This document shows positions 36,599 through 47,686 of a stretch of DNA of 64,000 nucleotides, in pieces. The stretch is from Pseudomonas silvicola (GTDB taxonomy: Bacteria; Pseudomonadota; Gammaproteobacteria; Pseudomonadales; Pseudomonadaceae), in NCBI RefSeq assembly GCF_026651855.1, contig NZ_CP093280.1, positions 7,214,501-7,278,500 of the forward strand, read 5' to 3'. How positions within the stretch are numbered: the first letter of the stretch is position 1; every line of letters begins with the position of its first letter. Made by a program: the position numbers and the translations under genes. The notes below the pieces were generated by a model. The model was not told the DNA's origin, made no database searches, and saw only the letters and a list, made by a program, of their open reading frames with translations.

Positions 36599-36621
36599 GT
36601 AATACGCACGGACTTTGAACA
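36599..36621 (+). repeat. Dispersed island repeat, copy 1
   Basis: GTAATACGCACGGACTTTGA with three more matching bases recurs exactly at 39398-39420, and its first 17 bases again at 39507-39523. The gap 36420-36693 holds this repeat and the terminator but no supported gene. Confidence 0.8.
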
Positions 36622-36693
36622 CCTACCAGCCAGATGCCACATGGACGGGAAGCAACGGCAGCCGACCAAATGTAGGCCGCCACGCAATACCAC

Positions 36694-37146
36694 TCACTTT
36701 ATTGGGACGATCTCTGCCGTAATCTGCTGAACCCCGGACGGGCTGCCGCCTAAAGACAATTTCTCGGCGACTTTTTCGGCAGCGCCCCTAGTTTTATAAC
36801 CCTTGGCATCCCCTGGCTGATTCGAAGCTGCTATTCGCTTGCCGGTCTTGACTACGTATAGGCGCCTCGCTCCAAGCTTAAGCTCAAACCATACGATCCA
36901 ATCGCCGCCTGAGGCTTTTGAAGGATCAGGGATCGGCTCCCAAGACAATGATCCATCGTCGTGCTCGATGACTGCTATAGCAGAAGCGAGCGCACTAGCA
37001 CGTCGTTTCGCTGAAGCCCATGCTAGGGCAGCAGTCTCGTAACGCACCGTACTTTCCAAGCATGTGACCCAAACGCTTGGCGACGCATTTACAAGAAACC
37101 CTCCTTCGAGTCCACTTTCCAGTGCGTAACCAATTATCTTGCTCAT
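36694..37146 (-). CDS. Hypothetical island protein
   Basis: A 150-residue protein with AGAGGTG in front of the ATG. It is soluble and alanine-rich, with no signal peptide or membrane span. I do not recognise a domain. A WIVWFELKLGARRLYVVKTGKR strand-rich stretch lies in the middle. It could be a small nucleic-acid-binding or adaptor protein but nothing proves it. It follows the DUF262 gene in the same direction beyond a hairpin. Confidence 0.6.
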   Translation of the reverse strand: MSKIIGYALESGLEGGFLVNASPSVWVTCLESTVRYETAALAWASAKRRASALASAIAVIEHDDGSLSWEPIPDPSKASGGDWIVWFELKLGARRLYVVKTGKRIAASNQPGDAKGYKTRGAAEKVAEKLSLGGSPSGVQQITAEIVPIK

Positions 37147-37221
37147 CAGAACACCTCTAAAAGATTTTTTACCATCGCGCGCCCAATCAAGATTCTCAGC
37201 ATGGATTGATAGCTAAGATTT

Positions 37222-37244
37222 GGCCTCGCCGAGACGGCGAGGCC
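37222..37244 (-). terminator. Hairpin downstream of the DUF262-HNH gene
   Basis: GGCCTCGCC and GGCGAGGCC form a perfect 9-bp stem around GAGAC, 33 bp after the stop of the DUF262 gene. Only a weak T-containing tail is present on either strand. Confidence 0.6.
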
Positions 37245-37276
37245 CTTCTGGCCGCAGAAAACGCTAAGTTCTACTG

Positions 37277-38938
37277 TTAGTATGACCCGAGCAGCTTTGA
37301 ATTTAATGCAGACGCGATAGCATTAGACCGGCGCTCAATAAATGTGTCGTAGTCATCCGACGTCACACCATAGCTATCAACATCATGAATCAGATGACTT
37401 ATGAGCGTCTGCTGTATAGTTCCATTCTCCAATGAGAACGTCGAGATATATTCACTCGGTGCCTTTTTACTAATGCGATGCTTATTTGAATAACCGTCAA
37501 TCAATGTTATATTTGCCACCAGATTTGCATCCCTACCCGGCATGACAGTGGCCAGGTATCTGGTAGGAAAGAAATGGTGATAGTTACGGCTGCTCGCGAT
37601 TTTGAGATTGCTATTATCAAGTATCACGACACCATCGGTGTCAAAAGACTTTGGCTGATTAAATGCCAATAGACACAGTATCGACTTACAATAAGAGTTA
37701 CCAGATGAGAAATATGTGTTAGCTATGTCCTGACTTTGAACAAGAAGCTCTGACTGAAGATAGTCCGGCGTTTTTCCGGCTAATATCATATCCATCTTAT
37801 GGAAGTCTTCAGTGATCCCAGAGTCAGAAGACGACCCGTATCGCTCCGTTAACCCAACCCAATAAAAAAACTGCTCAAGCAGCCTAGCTTGTGAAGCTGT
37901 TGGTTTATGGTTCTTGGTTGCGTGGAAGTAGTATGTTAGAGGGATCAGCAATGCCGGATAGGGTAGGAGCTGAGAAACGGGAACCCTTATTTCCGTGCGA
38001 AGAAAATCTATTGCTGTAAAGAGAGAAGCACTCATAGGTGCCCAGCTCGCGATAAAGTCTTCTCGTTTAATCCCTAAAATGTCTCGTCCACGCACGGCGC
38101 GTGTCGTGATAGCCGCTACACACTGCATGATTAGAGATGGAGGTAGTGTTTCGTACTTGGCGGTCCTGAGACATGTTTTTTCGTCCTCAGAACCATCTCT
38201 CAAGATTTCGTAACGTTCTGCCAAATCGAAAGATTTACTTTCATCATAGGTTTTCGCGACCATTATTTCGAAAACGGTCAGGGCTTTTCCTCCGGTGTTA
38301 ATTCGGGAGAAAATCTCACAAGCCACTTCTATCGGATAATCACGAATGGTGATCGTAGGGAAATCATAATTTGTAAGGCTGTTTTTGTAAGACTCCATCA
38401 GTTCTAGCTGGGGCTTTGTGAACTCATCCATTAGATCAGTGAACTTGCAAGTTAATAGCCTGTGTACAGAGATGAGATTCGACTCTCCCTCAAGACGGGA
38501 TGTCTTGACTATAGACTCTTCACGCTCTAAATTTTCAGATAAATCAATGTAAATATCTTGATAATTTATTTCCTTGCCATCCTTGCTGATCCGAAGCCCC
38601 TTTCGAATAGCATAAAGTGAGGTTATTCGCTGCTGCCCATCCAGTATGTATTGGACATAATCTCCTTTTGGAGTATCCGGCAAAATGTGATTCCCCACTT
38701 CCTTGTAGCTTCTAAGCTCCTCACGAGTTTTCCAAAAGATAAAAGTCCCAATAGGAAAGCCTTTAAGAATTGAGTCAATCAGTTTCGCCGACTGCTCTTT
38801 CTCCCAAACAAACTCCCTCTGAAACATTGGAAGCTTGATCTGACCCGTATCAATTTCCAAAAAAAGAGATTCATATTTTTTGTTCTGGTTTTCTGGTTGA
38901 AACAATACCGTTGCTGGAGGAGAAATCGCTGTGTTCAC
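37277..38938 (-). CDS. DUF262-HNH (GmrSD-like) defence protein
   Basis: A 553-residue protein starting with GTG preceded by GGGAG. The N-terminal DUF262 domain has LPMFQREFVWE and the nucleotide-binding-type YILDGQQRITSLYAI (about residue 95), then FSRINTGGKALT. The C-terminal region RNYHHFFPTRYL...NITLID...NK resembles the DUF1524-type HNH nuclease. This fused layout is that of GmrSD-like type IV restriction and related anti-phage proteins that attack modified DNA. It is AT-rich compared with the backbone and stands alone. The phage or modification targeted cannot be read from the sequence. Confidence 0.8.
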   Translation of the reverse strand: MNTAISPPATVLFQPENQNKKYESLFLEIDTGQIKLPMFQREFVWEKEQSAKLIDSILKGFPIGTFIFWKTREELRSYKEVGNHILPDTPKGDYVQYILDGQQRITSLYAIRKGLRISKDGKEINYQDIYIDLSENLEREESIVKTSRLEGESNLISVHRLLTCKFTDLMDEFTKPQLELMESYKNSLTNYDFPTITIRDYPIEVACEIFSRINTGGKALTVFEIMVAKTYDESKSFDLAERYEILRDGSEDEKTCLRTAKYETLPPSLIMQCVAAITTRAVRGRDILGIKREDFIASWAPMSASLFTAIDFLRTEIRVPVSQLLPYPALLIPLTYYFHATKNHKPTASQARLLEQFFYWVGLTERYGSSSDSGITEDFHKMDMILAGKTPDYLQSELLVQSQDIANTYFSSGNSYCKSILCLLAFNQPKSFDTDGVVILDNSNLKIASSRNYHHFFPTRYLATVMPGRDANLVANITLIDGYSNKHRISKKAPSEYISTFSLENGTIQQTLISHLIHDVDSYGVTSDDYDTFIERRSNAIASALNSKLLGSY

Positions 38939-39546
38939 GTCGTAAAGCTCCCTGCTTGAAAATGCTGACAGTATCAGACCGCCATCATGAATGGTATGAG
39001 AGGTGAGCTGACCGCGATCCGCTCACCGATTGAGCTGGGAATCGAGGCCTGATCTGTCAAAGATCTTGTTGGAATCGGGCACCACGGGCGATGTCACGGT
39101 CAAGCAGAAATATCCCCCGTTGCGTCCACCGGTTGAACCCACAGCCGATTTTTCTCAGTCGCTTAGGGCAGCAAAGGATTGGCTTTTGCCAGTGGGGGCT
39201 AGCCAGGTTGCCGGTCGAATCCGACACAAGCGGCTCGTCAAGTCGAGCGCAACTTGCTGGCCAGTAGCAATGCTGATAGCTGGTCCGGTGGAGGGGAATT
39301 ATCTGGCTCAGTTAGCTCGTGGAAATTTTGCATCATTACCAGACGAGCTGGGTCAACACCATGGGCCGCACTCGGTAACGCTGAGACCTCTCCATTCGTA
39401 ATACGCACGGACTTTGAACAGCTAACCAGTGCTGCACCGCTGAAGCAAAAAAACTACAAATCTGTAGGGACGCCCCGCCACCAAGAGCCCGGAGGCTTCG
39501 CCATTAGTAATACGCACGGACTTGTCTCACTGTGCCTCCTTCCAGA
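38939..39546. other. Non-coding stretch with dispersed repeats
   Basis: A 608-bp gap between the DUF262 and Rep genes. Open frames here have no recognisable domain and no good ribosome site. The repeat GTAATACGCACGGACTT occurs at 39398 and again at 39507 (109 bp apart), each preceded by CCATT, and matches 36599-36621. It may be the remains of a lost gene or a protein-binding region for the element. Confidence 0.6.
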
Positions 39547-40953
39547 TTACAATGCTTCCGAAGGCAGTAGGCTTGAATCAGCCTCAACCGCTGGAGCGTC
39601 GGGCTTACCCGCGCGGTACCAACTTGCGCGGCTCATCCCGAGGGATTCCCAAGGCTTCCTCTGGCTCAATGACGTGCTTATATAAGTCTGGCGGTCTAGC
39701 GCGCCCGCTGCCCGTCTGCGGCTTTCCTCGCGCTTCCTGTGGCGTTCTGCGGCTTCGTCTGTGCTGATTACAGTCCTAAGCTGCCGCTGCTCGTCTGGTG
39801 TGATCCTGAACAGGTTAATCAGCGTGTCATTCTTGGGTGTGTACAGCGGGGCATAGTCCTTGCCCCCAAAGCTGACTTTCTCGCCTGCCTCGAACGCTTT
39901 GGCCTTGCTGAACAGGGTCATCAGCTCTTTGGAACGGCTGTTCCACTGTGGGTCTAACTCACGGGCCAGCGCGGATGCTTCGTGGTACATCTGTTTGCTG
40001 TTCGTTGCGCCGGACAACAACAGGAAGTTCAACCGCCAGAACAGGTGCTGCATTCGGCTGCCTTCGCTGACGCCGCCGCGCATGTCGGCCAGCTTGCGTA
40101 AGTCCTCCAGCCGATCCCACGCGAGCTGGCGGCCGGAGAATCCGCGTAGGGTGTTGGTCTTGCCGCCGGAAACCAGCTTGAAGGGCTTGCGCTGGATGCG
40201 TTCGGCCTGCTCTTGGCGTTGCTGCTCGATGGTCCATCGAGCGGTCGGCAAAAGCGCTTCGGCCATATACTCGAAGTTGTACCGCACCGGCTGACCGTCC
40301 GTGCCGGTCTGCACATGCACCACGCGGCAAATTTCGCCGCTCTTGCTGTTGACGGTTTCCACGGTGCGCAGGACGCGGCTTGCGTCCTTGGCCATCGGGT
40401 CGGCTCCCACATGCGACAAGCGATCAACAAGGTAGCGCTGGCAGGCGTTCCAGCGTGGCAATGCCTGACGCGGGATCGTACCATCTAAAAGCCACTTGGC
40501 TTGGATTCCACGGCCGCTGTAGATCAGCATGGACGGGGCGGGTATGCCTTCCTCCGCACAGAGGTACATCACAGAGCTGGCCAGGGCGTCGGGCGAGCGT
40601 CCGGCGAGTTCTGGAATGTTGTAGGTGTCGAGGTCAGCGAACAGCAGCCCCAAGCGCGAGAGGTTCACGACGCGCCGGTTAGGGCGAATGAACTCGGCCT
40701 GTGACATCCAAGTGTCGCGGGTCTTGTCTACCAGACCGAGGACGGTCGGCATGTCTGCCAGCAAATGGGACGACTGGCGCTTGTCGCCACGCACATCAAC
40801 AAGGAGGGAAAAAAAGCCGCTCCGGGTGCTGTCGTGGTACGTCTGCGCCTCTTCCTGAGAACTGAACAGCGCAAGCTGTGAACTTTGGAGTTGAGCGGAC
40901 GCCGGGCTTAGATGCGTCTGCGACGTGGACCCTACGGCGGGCCCCAACCGCAC
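39547..40953 (-). CDS. Primase-type replication protein of the island
   Basis: A 468-residue protein with a GTG start, 3 bp after the AlpA-like gene. The middle part looks like an archaeo-eukaryotic primase fold: FADLDTY (DxD-like metal site), YSGRGIQAKWL, and KDASRVLRTVETVNSK with conserved basic residues. The C-terminal 200 residues are helical. Such proteins replicate or prime plasmids and integrated elements after excision. The family assignment is from motifs only. Confidence 0.65.
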   Translation of the reverse strand: MRLGPAVGSTSQTHLSPASAQLQSSQLALFSSQEEAQTYHDSTRSGFFSLLVDVRGDKRQSSHLLADMPTVLGLVDKTRDTWMSQAEFIRPNRRVVNLSRLGLLFADLDTYNIPELAGRSPDALASSVMYLCAEEGIPAPSMLIYSGRGIQAKWLLDGTIPRQALPRWNACQRYLVDRLSHVGADPMAKDASRVLRTVETVNSKSGEICRVVHVQTGTDGQPVRYNFEYMAEALLPTARWTIEQQRQEQAERIQRKPFKLVSGGKTNTLRGFSGRQLAWDRLEDLRKLADMRGGVSEGSRMQHLFWRLNFLLLSGATNSKQMYHEASALARELDPQWNSRSKELMTLFSKAKAFEAGEKVSFGGKDYAPLYTPKNDTLINLFRITPDEQRQLRTVISTDEAAERHRKREESRRRAAGALDRQTYISTSLSQRKPWESLGMSRASWYRAGKPDAPAVEADSSLLPSEAL

Positions 40954-40956
40954 GAC

Positions 40957-41178
40957 TCAAGCCCCGATTCCGGGTCTGGGAGCTGGGCCTGCCCCCTTGC
41001 ATGCATCAATCCAGTCTTCGACTTCAGCCAAGTCCCAAACGACCTTGCGACTGCTGATAGCGATGCGCCGTGGGAATTTCCCCTTGCTTTCAAAGTTGTA
41101 AATTGTGCGCTCACACAGTGGGATCATCGCTAGAAGCGTTTTTTTGTCGATGAGAACTCTGTTAGTCGATACGTGCAT
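40957..41178 (-). CDS. AlpA-family regulator/excisionase-like protein
   Basis: A 73-residue winged-helix protein of the AlpA/MerR-like type (LLAMIPLCERTIYNFESKG, then FPRRI and WDLAEVEDWI). In integrative elements AlpA-type proteins switch on or direct integrase-mediated excision. It is translated just ahead of the Rep gene and diverges from the HTH protein gene 82 bp away. Confidence 0.85.
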   Translation of the reverse strand: MHVSTNRVLIDKKTLLAMIPLCERTIYNFESKGKFPRRIAISSRKVVWDLAEVEDWIDACKGAGPAPRPGIGA

Positions 41179-41260
41179 ACCTGGCCTCTATCAGTCACAA
41201 CAAATGTGTGCCTGATCGTGCCCCGCTATGCCGCTTGCTTCGATGGAATGATTGGCTAAA

Positions 41261-42226
41261 ATGGTTGACATGAAAAATACATCAACCATCGCTATCTGGG
41301 AGGGGTGCGACCCTACCGTCTCAAATGCCGTCACACGATTTATGGATTGCTGGGAGCCCTACTCCGCGTCTGCAAAGCGCTACCCTATCGTTCAACTGGT
41401 AGAGGAGCTCATCGACCCTGCTGTTGCGGCGTATACCGAAGCGCTTCCGTCGCGTTATCTAGGGCACGTACCAGGTGCCGGAACAGGTGTAGCATTTAGC
41501 GAGATCACCCAATTGGTGGGGCTCGACGCCATGGTCCGTTTACAGCGAAAATTGCTGCGAGCTTTTATCCTGACCGAAGACGGACAGTCCGAAACAGATC
41601 GGCGATTTATCGCAACACTCGAGACGCTGATCGAGCTCGTATGGGCGTGCCAGCGTAAGCAACCAGCGAAAAGAGATGTACGCGGTTTGAATGGTCAACG
41701 CTTAAGGGGCTTCTGTAGATTTTGCGGTACGCTCGCTGAGCTGGCTTCTTACGCCGACGGTGAGGGAGCGCGTGGGGCAGATGAACAACTACGGCTAAGC
41801 AACCTTTACTGCGCAGCTCACCGCCCCAAGGCGCCGAATGGCGAATGGAATCCCGCGTACAGGAAAGCGAAAAGGTCTGTAGGGCAGTTCGACCTGGAAT
41901 TGACCAGACTGAGTCGACAATGCGCCGTGCGAGGCATGGCACAAGCGAACTCAGGCGACGAACTGGTGGACAGCTACATCCTTCACTACATCCTCGGCCA
42001 AACGCTCCACGCGGCAGACGAAGCAGAGTTACGCAACCTAGCCCGCCAGATGGCGGACTCGAAACTTTCGGACAGAAAAAAGCAAATGCTGATGCTTCTG
42101 CAGCTGGATTTTAATCAGTCGGAGATTGCGCGCAGGCTGGGTATCGAACGCCAAGCAGTATCCAAAGCCATCGCCTCTATCCCAGAGGTATTTCGCCTGA
42201 AACCGCCAAAACAATCCGTCCGCTAA
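41261..42226 (+). CDS. Zinc-finger and HTH regulatory protein of the island
   Basis: About 321 residues from ATG 41261 (TTG 41252 and ATG 41270 are alternatives; the ribosome site is not clear). A CRFCG...LYCAAHRP cluster in the middle looks like a zinc finger. The C-terminal LSDRKKQMLMLLQLDFNQSE and following RLGIERQAVSKAI form a sigma-70 region 4/LuxR-like helix-turn-helix. It diverges from alpA, so it may control the switch. A TGGTTGA/TCAACCA inverted repeat overlaps its start (41262-41288) and could be an autoregulatory site. Genes of this kind are common near integrase and AlpA in related islands. Confidence 0.65.
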   Translation: MVDMKNTSTIAIWEGCDPTVSNAVTRFMDCWEPYSASAKRYPIVQLVEELIDPAVAAYTEALPSRYLGHVPGAGTGVAFSEITQLVGLDAMVRLQRKLLRAFILTEDGQSETDRRFIATLETLIELVWACQRKQPAKRDVRGLNGQRLRGFCRFCGTLAELASYADGEGARGADEQLRLSNLYCAAHRPKAPNGEWNPAYRKAKRSVGQFDLELTRLSRQCAVRGMAQANSGDELVDSYILHYILGQTLHAADEAELRNLARQMADSKLSDRKKQMLMLLQLDFNQSEIARRLGIERQAVSKAIASIPEVFRLKPPKQSVR

Positions 42227-42287
42227 ATCGACTTTATCGTCAACCGAAATGCGCAAAATCAACAACAGCCCAACCGCACCACTAACA

Positions 42288-43496
42288 TCACCCGGTTGCC
42301 CGTGGATTCTTCTGCGTCCACTCATCAATCATATCCGCCCAATCCTGCAACATCGCCCGGCGCTGATCTCGATACTCTGCCTTGTTGTAAACAGCCCGTA
42401 CGCCCTTCTGCTCATGCGCAAGGCACTTCTCAATCCAATCTGAGTTGTACCCCGCTTCGTGCAGGAGCGTGCTTGCTGTCCGCCTCAAATCATGCGGTCC
42501 GAACTTGCTCAGCGGCTTCCCTTCTTTTTCCGCAAGCCGATACGTCAGCGTCAGCACCTGATTGATCGTGGCGGTGCTCATTGGCAAGTCAGAATCGTAC
42601 CGGGAGGGAAGGACGTAATCCGAACCACCGGCGAAGGTCTTCAACGCAATGAAGAAATCCAGCGCCTGTCTGGATAAGAACACCAAATGAGAGTTGCGAC
42701 GCTTCATCCGTTCCTTCGGGATGGTCCACAGGGCCTCGCTGAAATTGATCTCGTCCCAGGTGGCGTTGGTCAGTTCACTTTTGCGCACCATGGTGAGCAA
42801 CAGCAGCTTCGCCGCAGCTCTCACGGATGAGGCGGTGCCGATACGGTCCATGTATTGGTACATCAGCGCGATTTCGTCGGGGCCTAAAGCACGATCACGC
42901 GGCTCGAATTTAGCAATGCTTGCGGGACGTACGAGGTCGGCGGGGTTCTCGACCTTCTGACCACGCTCAATTGCCCATCGGAAGACCTGCATCACAATTT
43001 CACGGGAGTGCACCGCCGTTGCCGGTGCACCACGTTCCACGATTGCATCGGTCAGTGCCCGCAGGTCCTCGTGGTTAATCTCAACCAGCTTTTGGTTGCC
43101 AAGCTTCGGCTTCAGCTCACGCTCGTAAACGGACCGGCGCATGTCACGGGTCGAGTCGGCCATTTGGTATCCGCGCAGCCATTTCTCTGCCCAAGCATCA
43201 AACGTCTCTGCTCCCTTGCTACGAGCCTTGTCACGGGCTTTCTCCTTGGCAGGCGACCTGCCAGCCAAAACCATCTTTTTCGCCTCACCAAGGCGCTCAC
43301 GCGCTTCCGCAAGCGTGATGCCGCCTACGCCATAGCGACCAAACGTGATCGTCTCTTGTCGGCCGTTGATGGAGTAGTTGTATCGAAAGGAGATTGACCC
43401 CGCCGCCGTGACGGCTACGTAGAGCCCATCCCGGTCATTCACCTTGTAGAGTTTTTCTTTCGATTTGAGATTACGCAGCTTGGTATCGGTCAGCAT
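42288..43496 (-). CDS. P4-type tyrosine integrase
   Basis: A 402-residue site-specific recombinase. The N-terminal DUF4102 arm-binding domain (LTDTKLRNLKSKEKLYKV) is followed by a core-binding domain and the catalytic domain: first Arg in TMVRKSELT, HDLRRT, LAHEQ, and the nucleophile Tyr in VRAVYNKAEY. Its gene ends 61 bp after the HTH gene (convergent) and starts 307 bp from guaA. It should recombine at the guaA 3' end, as the two att copies show. Confidence 0.95.
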   Translation of the reverse strand: MLTDTKLRNLKSKEKLYKVNDRDGLYVAVTAAGSISFRYNYSINGRQETITFGRYGVGGITLAEARERLGEAKKMVLAGRSPAKEKARDKARSKGAETFDAWAEKWLRGYQMADSTRDMRRSVYERELKPKLGNQKLVEINHEDLRALTDAIVERGAPATAVHSREIVMQVFRWAIERGQKVENPADLVRPASIAKFEPRDRALGPDEIALMYQYMDRIGTASSVRAAAKLLLLTMVRKSELTNATWDEINFSEALWTIPKERMKRRNSHLVFLSRQALDFFIALKTFAGGSDYVLPSRYDSDLPMSTATINQVLTLTYRLAEKEGKPLSKFGPHDLRRTASTLLHEAGYNSDWIEKCLAHEQKGVRAVYNKAEYRDQRRAMLQDWADMIDEWTQKNPRATG

Positions 43497-43520
43497 GGGG
43501 TTCGCGGATTCCGTTCAAAA

Positions 43521-43673
43521 AATACCATGCTCAGAAACGCACCAGAAATCCGAGTAAAACCCAATGAAACCGGGCGAATGGTGAGATTCGATACCATGCC
43601 ATCCTCGGCAGAGACAGCATGGTATCAAACACAGAGCATGGCATTTGGCTCAGTCAATGCCCCGTACCATGCC
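43521..43673. promoter_or_regulatory. Cluster of CCATGC sites by the integrase (putative arm-type sites)
   Basis: The motif ATACCATGC or its reverse occurs at 43522-43530, 43590-43599 (GATACCATGC), 43617-43626 (GCATGGTATC, a perfect inverted partner), 43636-43641 (GCATGG) and 43665-43672 (TACCATGC). They fill the space between the integrase start and attR, where integrase and excisionase arm sites are expected. In the 307-bp gap 43497-43803 these sites, the guaA terminator and attR are the only features seen. Confidence 0.6.
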
Positions 43674-43736
43674 ACATAAACAGGGTGCTTGGCGATGCAC
43701 AAAGCTGCCGGAGTTTGCCAGACCCAAAAAGCCAAA

Positions 43737-43757
43737 AGCCCGCAATTACGCGGGCTC
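43737..43757 (-). terminator. guaA terminator supplied by the island end
   Basis: AGCCCGC and GCGGGCT pair over GTAATT on the minus strand, with TTTTGGCTTTTT after. It is 46 bp past the guaA stop and lies in the island's own end, so the element restores guaA termination. Confidence 0.8.
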
Positions 43758-43802
43758 CAGGGCATTTCTTGCTAGTTGGTGCCGGACAATGCCGGACGTC
43801 CA

Positions 43803-43819
43803 ATCATTCCCACTCGATC
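43803..43819 (-). other. attR: guaA 3' end at the right junction
   Basis: ATCATTCCCACTCGATC covers the last codons and stop of intact guaA and differs from attL in one of 17 bases. The recombination crossover is expected here. Confidence 0.85.
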
Positions 43820-45381
43820 GTCGCAGGCGGCTTGCTCGACACGTCGTAAGTCACGCGCGAAATACCTTCGATCTCGTTGATGATACGGCCGCTCACAGTC
43901 TCCAGCAGCTCGTACGGCAGGTGGGCCCAACGGGCGGTCATGAAGTCGATGGTTTCCACCGCACGCAGGGCAACTACCCAGGCGTAACGACGGCCGTCAC
44001 CTACCACGCCTACCGATTTCACCGGTTGGAACACCACGAACGCCTGGCTGACCTTGTGGTACCAGTCGGCCTTGCGCAGTTCTTCGATGAAGATGTGGTC
44101 GGCGCGACGCAGCAGGTCGGCGTACTCTTTCTTCACTTCACCCAGGATACGCACGCCCAGGCCCGGGCCCGGGAATGGGTGGCGGTAGACCATGTCGTAC
44201 GGCAGGCCCAATTCCAGGCCAAGGCGACGAACCTCGTCCTTGAACAGTTCACGCAGCGGCTCGACCAGCTTGAGGTTCATTTCCTCAGGCAGGCCACCCA
44301 CGTTGTGGTGGGACTTGATCACGTGAGCCTTGCCGCTCTTGGCGCCAGCCGACTCGATGACATCGGGGTAGATGGTGCCCTGGGCCAGGTATTTGATGTT
44401 TTCCAGCTTGCAGGATTCGGCATCGAACACGTCGATGAAGGTACGGCCGATGATCTTGCGCTTCTTCTCCGGGTCGGCTTCACCGGCCAGGTTGTTCAGG
44501 AACTGGTCTTCGGCGTTGGCGCGGATCACCTTGACGCCCATGTTCTCGGCGAACATGGCCATCACTTGCTCGCCTTCGTGCAGGCGCAGCAGGCCGTTGT
44601 CGACGAACACGCAAGTCAGCTGGTCACCGATGGCCTTGTGCAGCAGGGCCGCGACCACCGAAGAGTCGACGCCGCCGGACAGGCCCAGCAGGACGTTGTC
44701 GGTGCCGACCTGGGCGCGGATGGTGGCGATGGCGTCTTCAGCGATCTTCGACGGCGTCCATAGGGCTTCGCAGCCGCAGATGTCGAGGATGAAACGCGAC
44801 AGGATGCGACCGCCCTGCTTGGTGTGGGTCACTTCCGGGTGGAACTGCACGCCGTAGTAGCCGCGGCTGTCGTCGACCATGCCGGCGATCGGGCAGCTCG
44901 GGGTGCTGGCCAGCACGTGGAAGCCTTCCGGGATCTTGGTGACCTTGTCACCGTGGCTCATCCACACGTCCAGGCCGAAGACGCCGTCGGCGTCGACGTG
45001 GTCTTCGATGCCGTCCAGGATGCGGCTCTTGCCGACCACGTCGACACGGGCGTAGCCGAACTCACGCAGCTCGGAGCCTTCGACCTTGCCGCCCAGCTGC
45101 TCGGCCATGGTCTGCATGCCGTAGCAGATGCCGAATACCGGCACGCCCAGGTCCCACACCGCTTGCGGTGCGCGCGGGCTGTTGGCTTCGTGCACGGACT
45201 CGGGGCCACCGGCCAGGATGATGCCGCGCGGGGCGAATTCGCGAATCGCTTCGTCGTCCATGTCGAAGGGGTGCAGCTCGCAGTACACACCGATTTCGCG
45301 CACGCGACGGGCGATCAGCTGGGTGTACTGGGAACCGAAGTCCAGAATCAGGATTCGGTGGGCGTGAATGTCGAGGGCCAT
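43804..45381 (-). CDS. guaA: GMP synthase (glutamine-hydrolysing)
   Basis: A 525-residue cytosolic enzyme that makes GMP from XMP, glutamine and ATP. The N-terminal glutamine amidotransferase has the nucleophile in GICYGMQTM and the His-Glu pair in [10 protein letters not shown]. The ATP-pyrophosphatase domain has the P-loop LSGGVDSSV. The C-terminal dimer domain ends IEWE. The gene is intact despite being the island's integration site, because attR regenerates its 3' end. It follows guaB in the same direction. Confidence 0.98.
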   Translation of the reverse strand: MALDIHAHRILILDFGSQYTQLIARRVREIGVYCELHPFDMDDEAIREFAPRGIILAGGPESVHEANSPRAPQAVWDLGVPVFGICYGMQTMAEQLGGKVEGSELREFGYARVDVVGKSRILDGIEDHVDADGVFGLDVWMSHGDKVTKIPEGFHVLASTPSCPIAGMVDDSRGYYGVQFHPEVTHTKQGGRILSRFILDICGCEALWTPSKIAEDAIATIRAQVGTDNVLLGLSGGVDSSVVAALLHKAIGDQLTCVFVDNGLLRLHEGEQVMAMFAENMGVKVIRANAEDQFLNNLAGEADPEKKRKIIGRTFIDVFDAESCKLENIKYLAQGTIYPDVIESAGAKSGKAHVIKSHHNVGGLPEEMNLKLVEPLRELFKDEVRRLGLELGLPYDMVYRHPFPGPGLGVRILGEVKKEYADLLRRADHIFIEELRKADWYHKVSQAFVVFQPVKSVGVVGDGRRYAWVVALRAVETIDFMTARWAHLPYELLETVSGRIINEIEGISRVTYDVSSKPPATIEWE

Positions 45382-45415
45382 GACTATTTCTCGTCAGTGG
45401 TAATCGGAAACAACA

Positions 45416-45483
45416 CGGGGCTGCATTGAACAGCCCCGCCTTTAAATTCAGCAGGCGCCTGGGGCAATAGCCACGGGCGCCTG
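45416..45483 (-). terminator. Two hairpins between guaB and guaA
   Basis: CGGGGCTG/CAGCCCCG (45416-45423 and 45431-45438) and CAGGCGCC/GGCGCCTG (45452-45459 and 45476-45483) form two stems in the 106-bp gap. They may partly terminate or process the guaBA transcript, which would lower guaA relative to guaB. Confidence 0.5.
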
Positions 45484-45487
45484 GGCG

Positions 45488-47601
<2,114 letters not shown>

Positions 47602-47686
47602 GAAGGCAGGCCTGCGGGTAACGTAAATACGCGCAGCATAATGCCATGGGGGCGCAGGTCAAGCGCGCAGCCCCCAGTGCCGCTAT

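Larger units (their letters stand above)
24876..43819. mobile_element. Integrative mobilizable island at guaA
   Basis: About 18.9 kb bounded by two copies of the guaA 3' end, with a P4-type tyrosine integrase adjacent to the intact guaA. The left 6 kb is clearly AT-richer than the backbone. Modules from left to right: STAND NTPase, HEPN protein, traJ, IS5-family element, oriT, decamer array, trbJ-trbK-like-trbL, DUF262-HNH protein, primase-type Rep, AlpA-like regulator, zinc-finger/HTH protein, integrase. There is no relaxase, coupling protein or ATPase, so self-transfer is not expected; mobilisation by an IncP-type helper is inferred from oriT and TraJ. Confidence 0.85.

Noticed and set aside
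39030-39685. Open frames between the DUF262 and Rep genes
   Set aside because: No domain or ribosome site, and they include the dispersed repeats. Probably remnants or non-coding.
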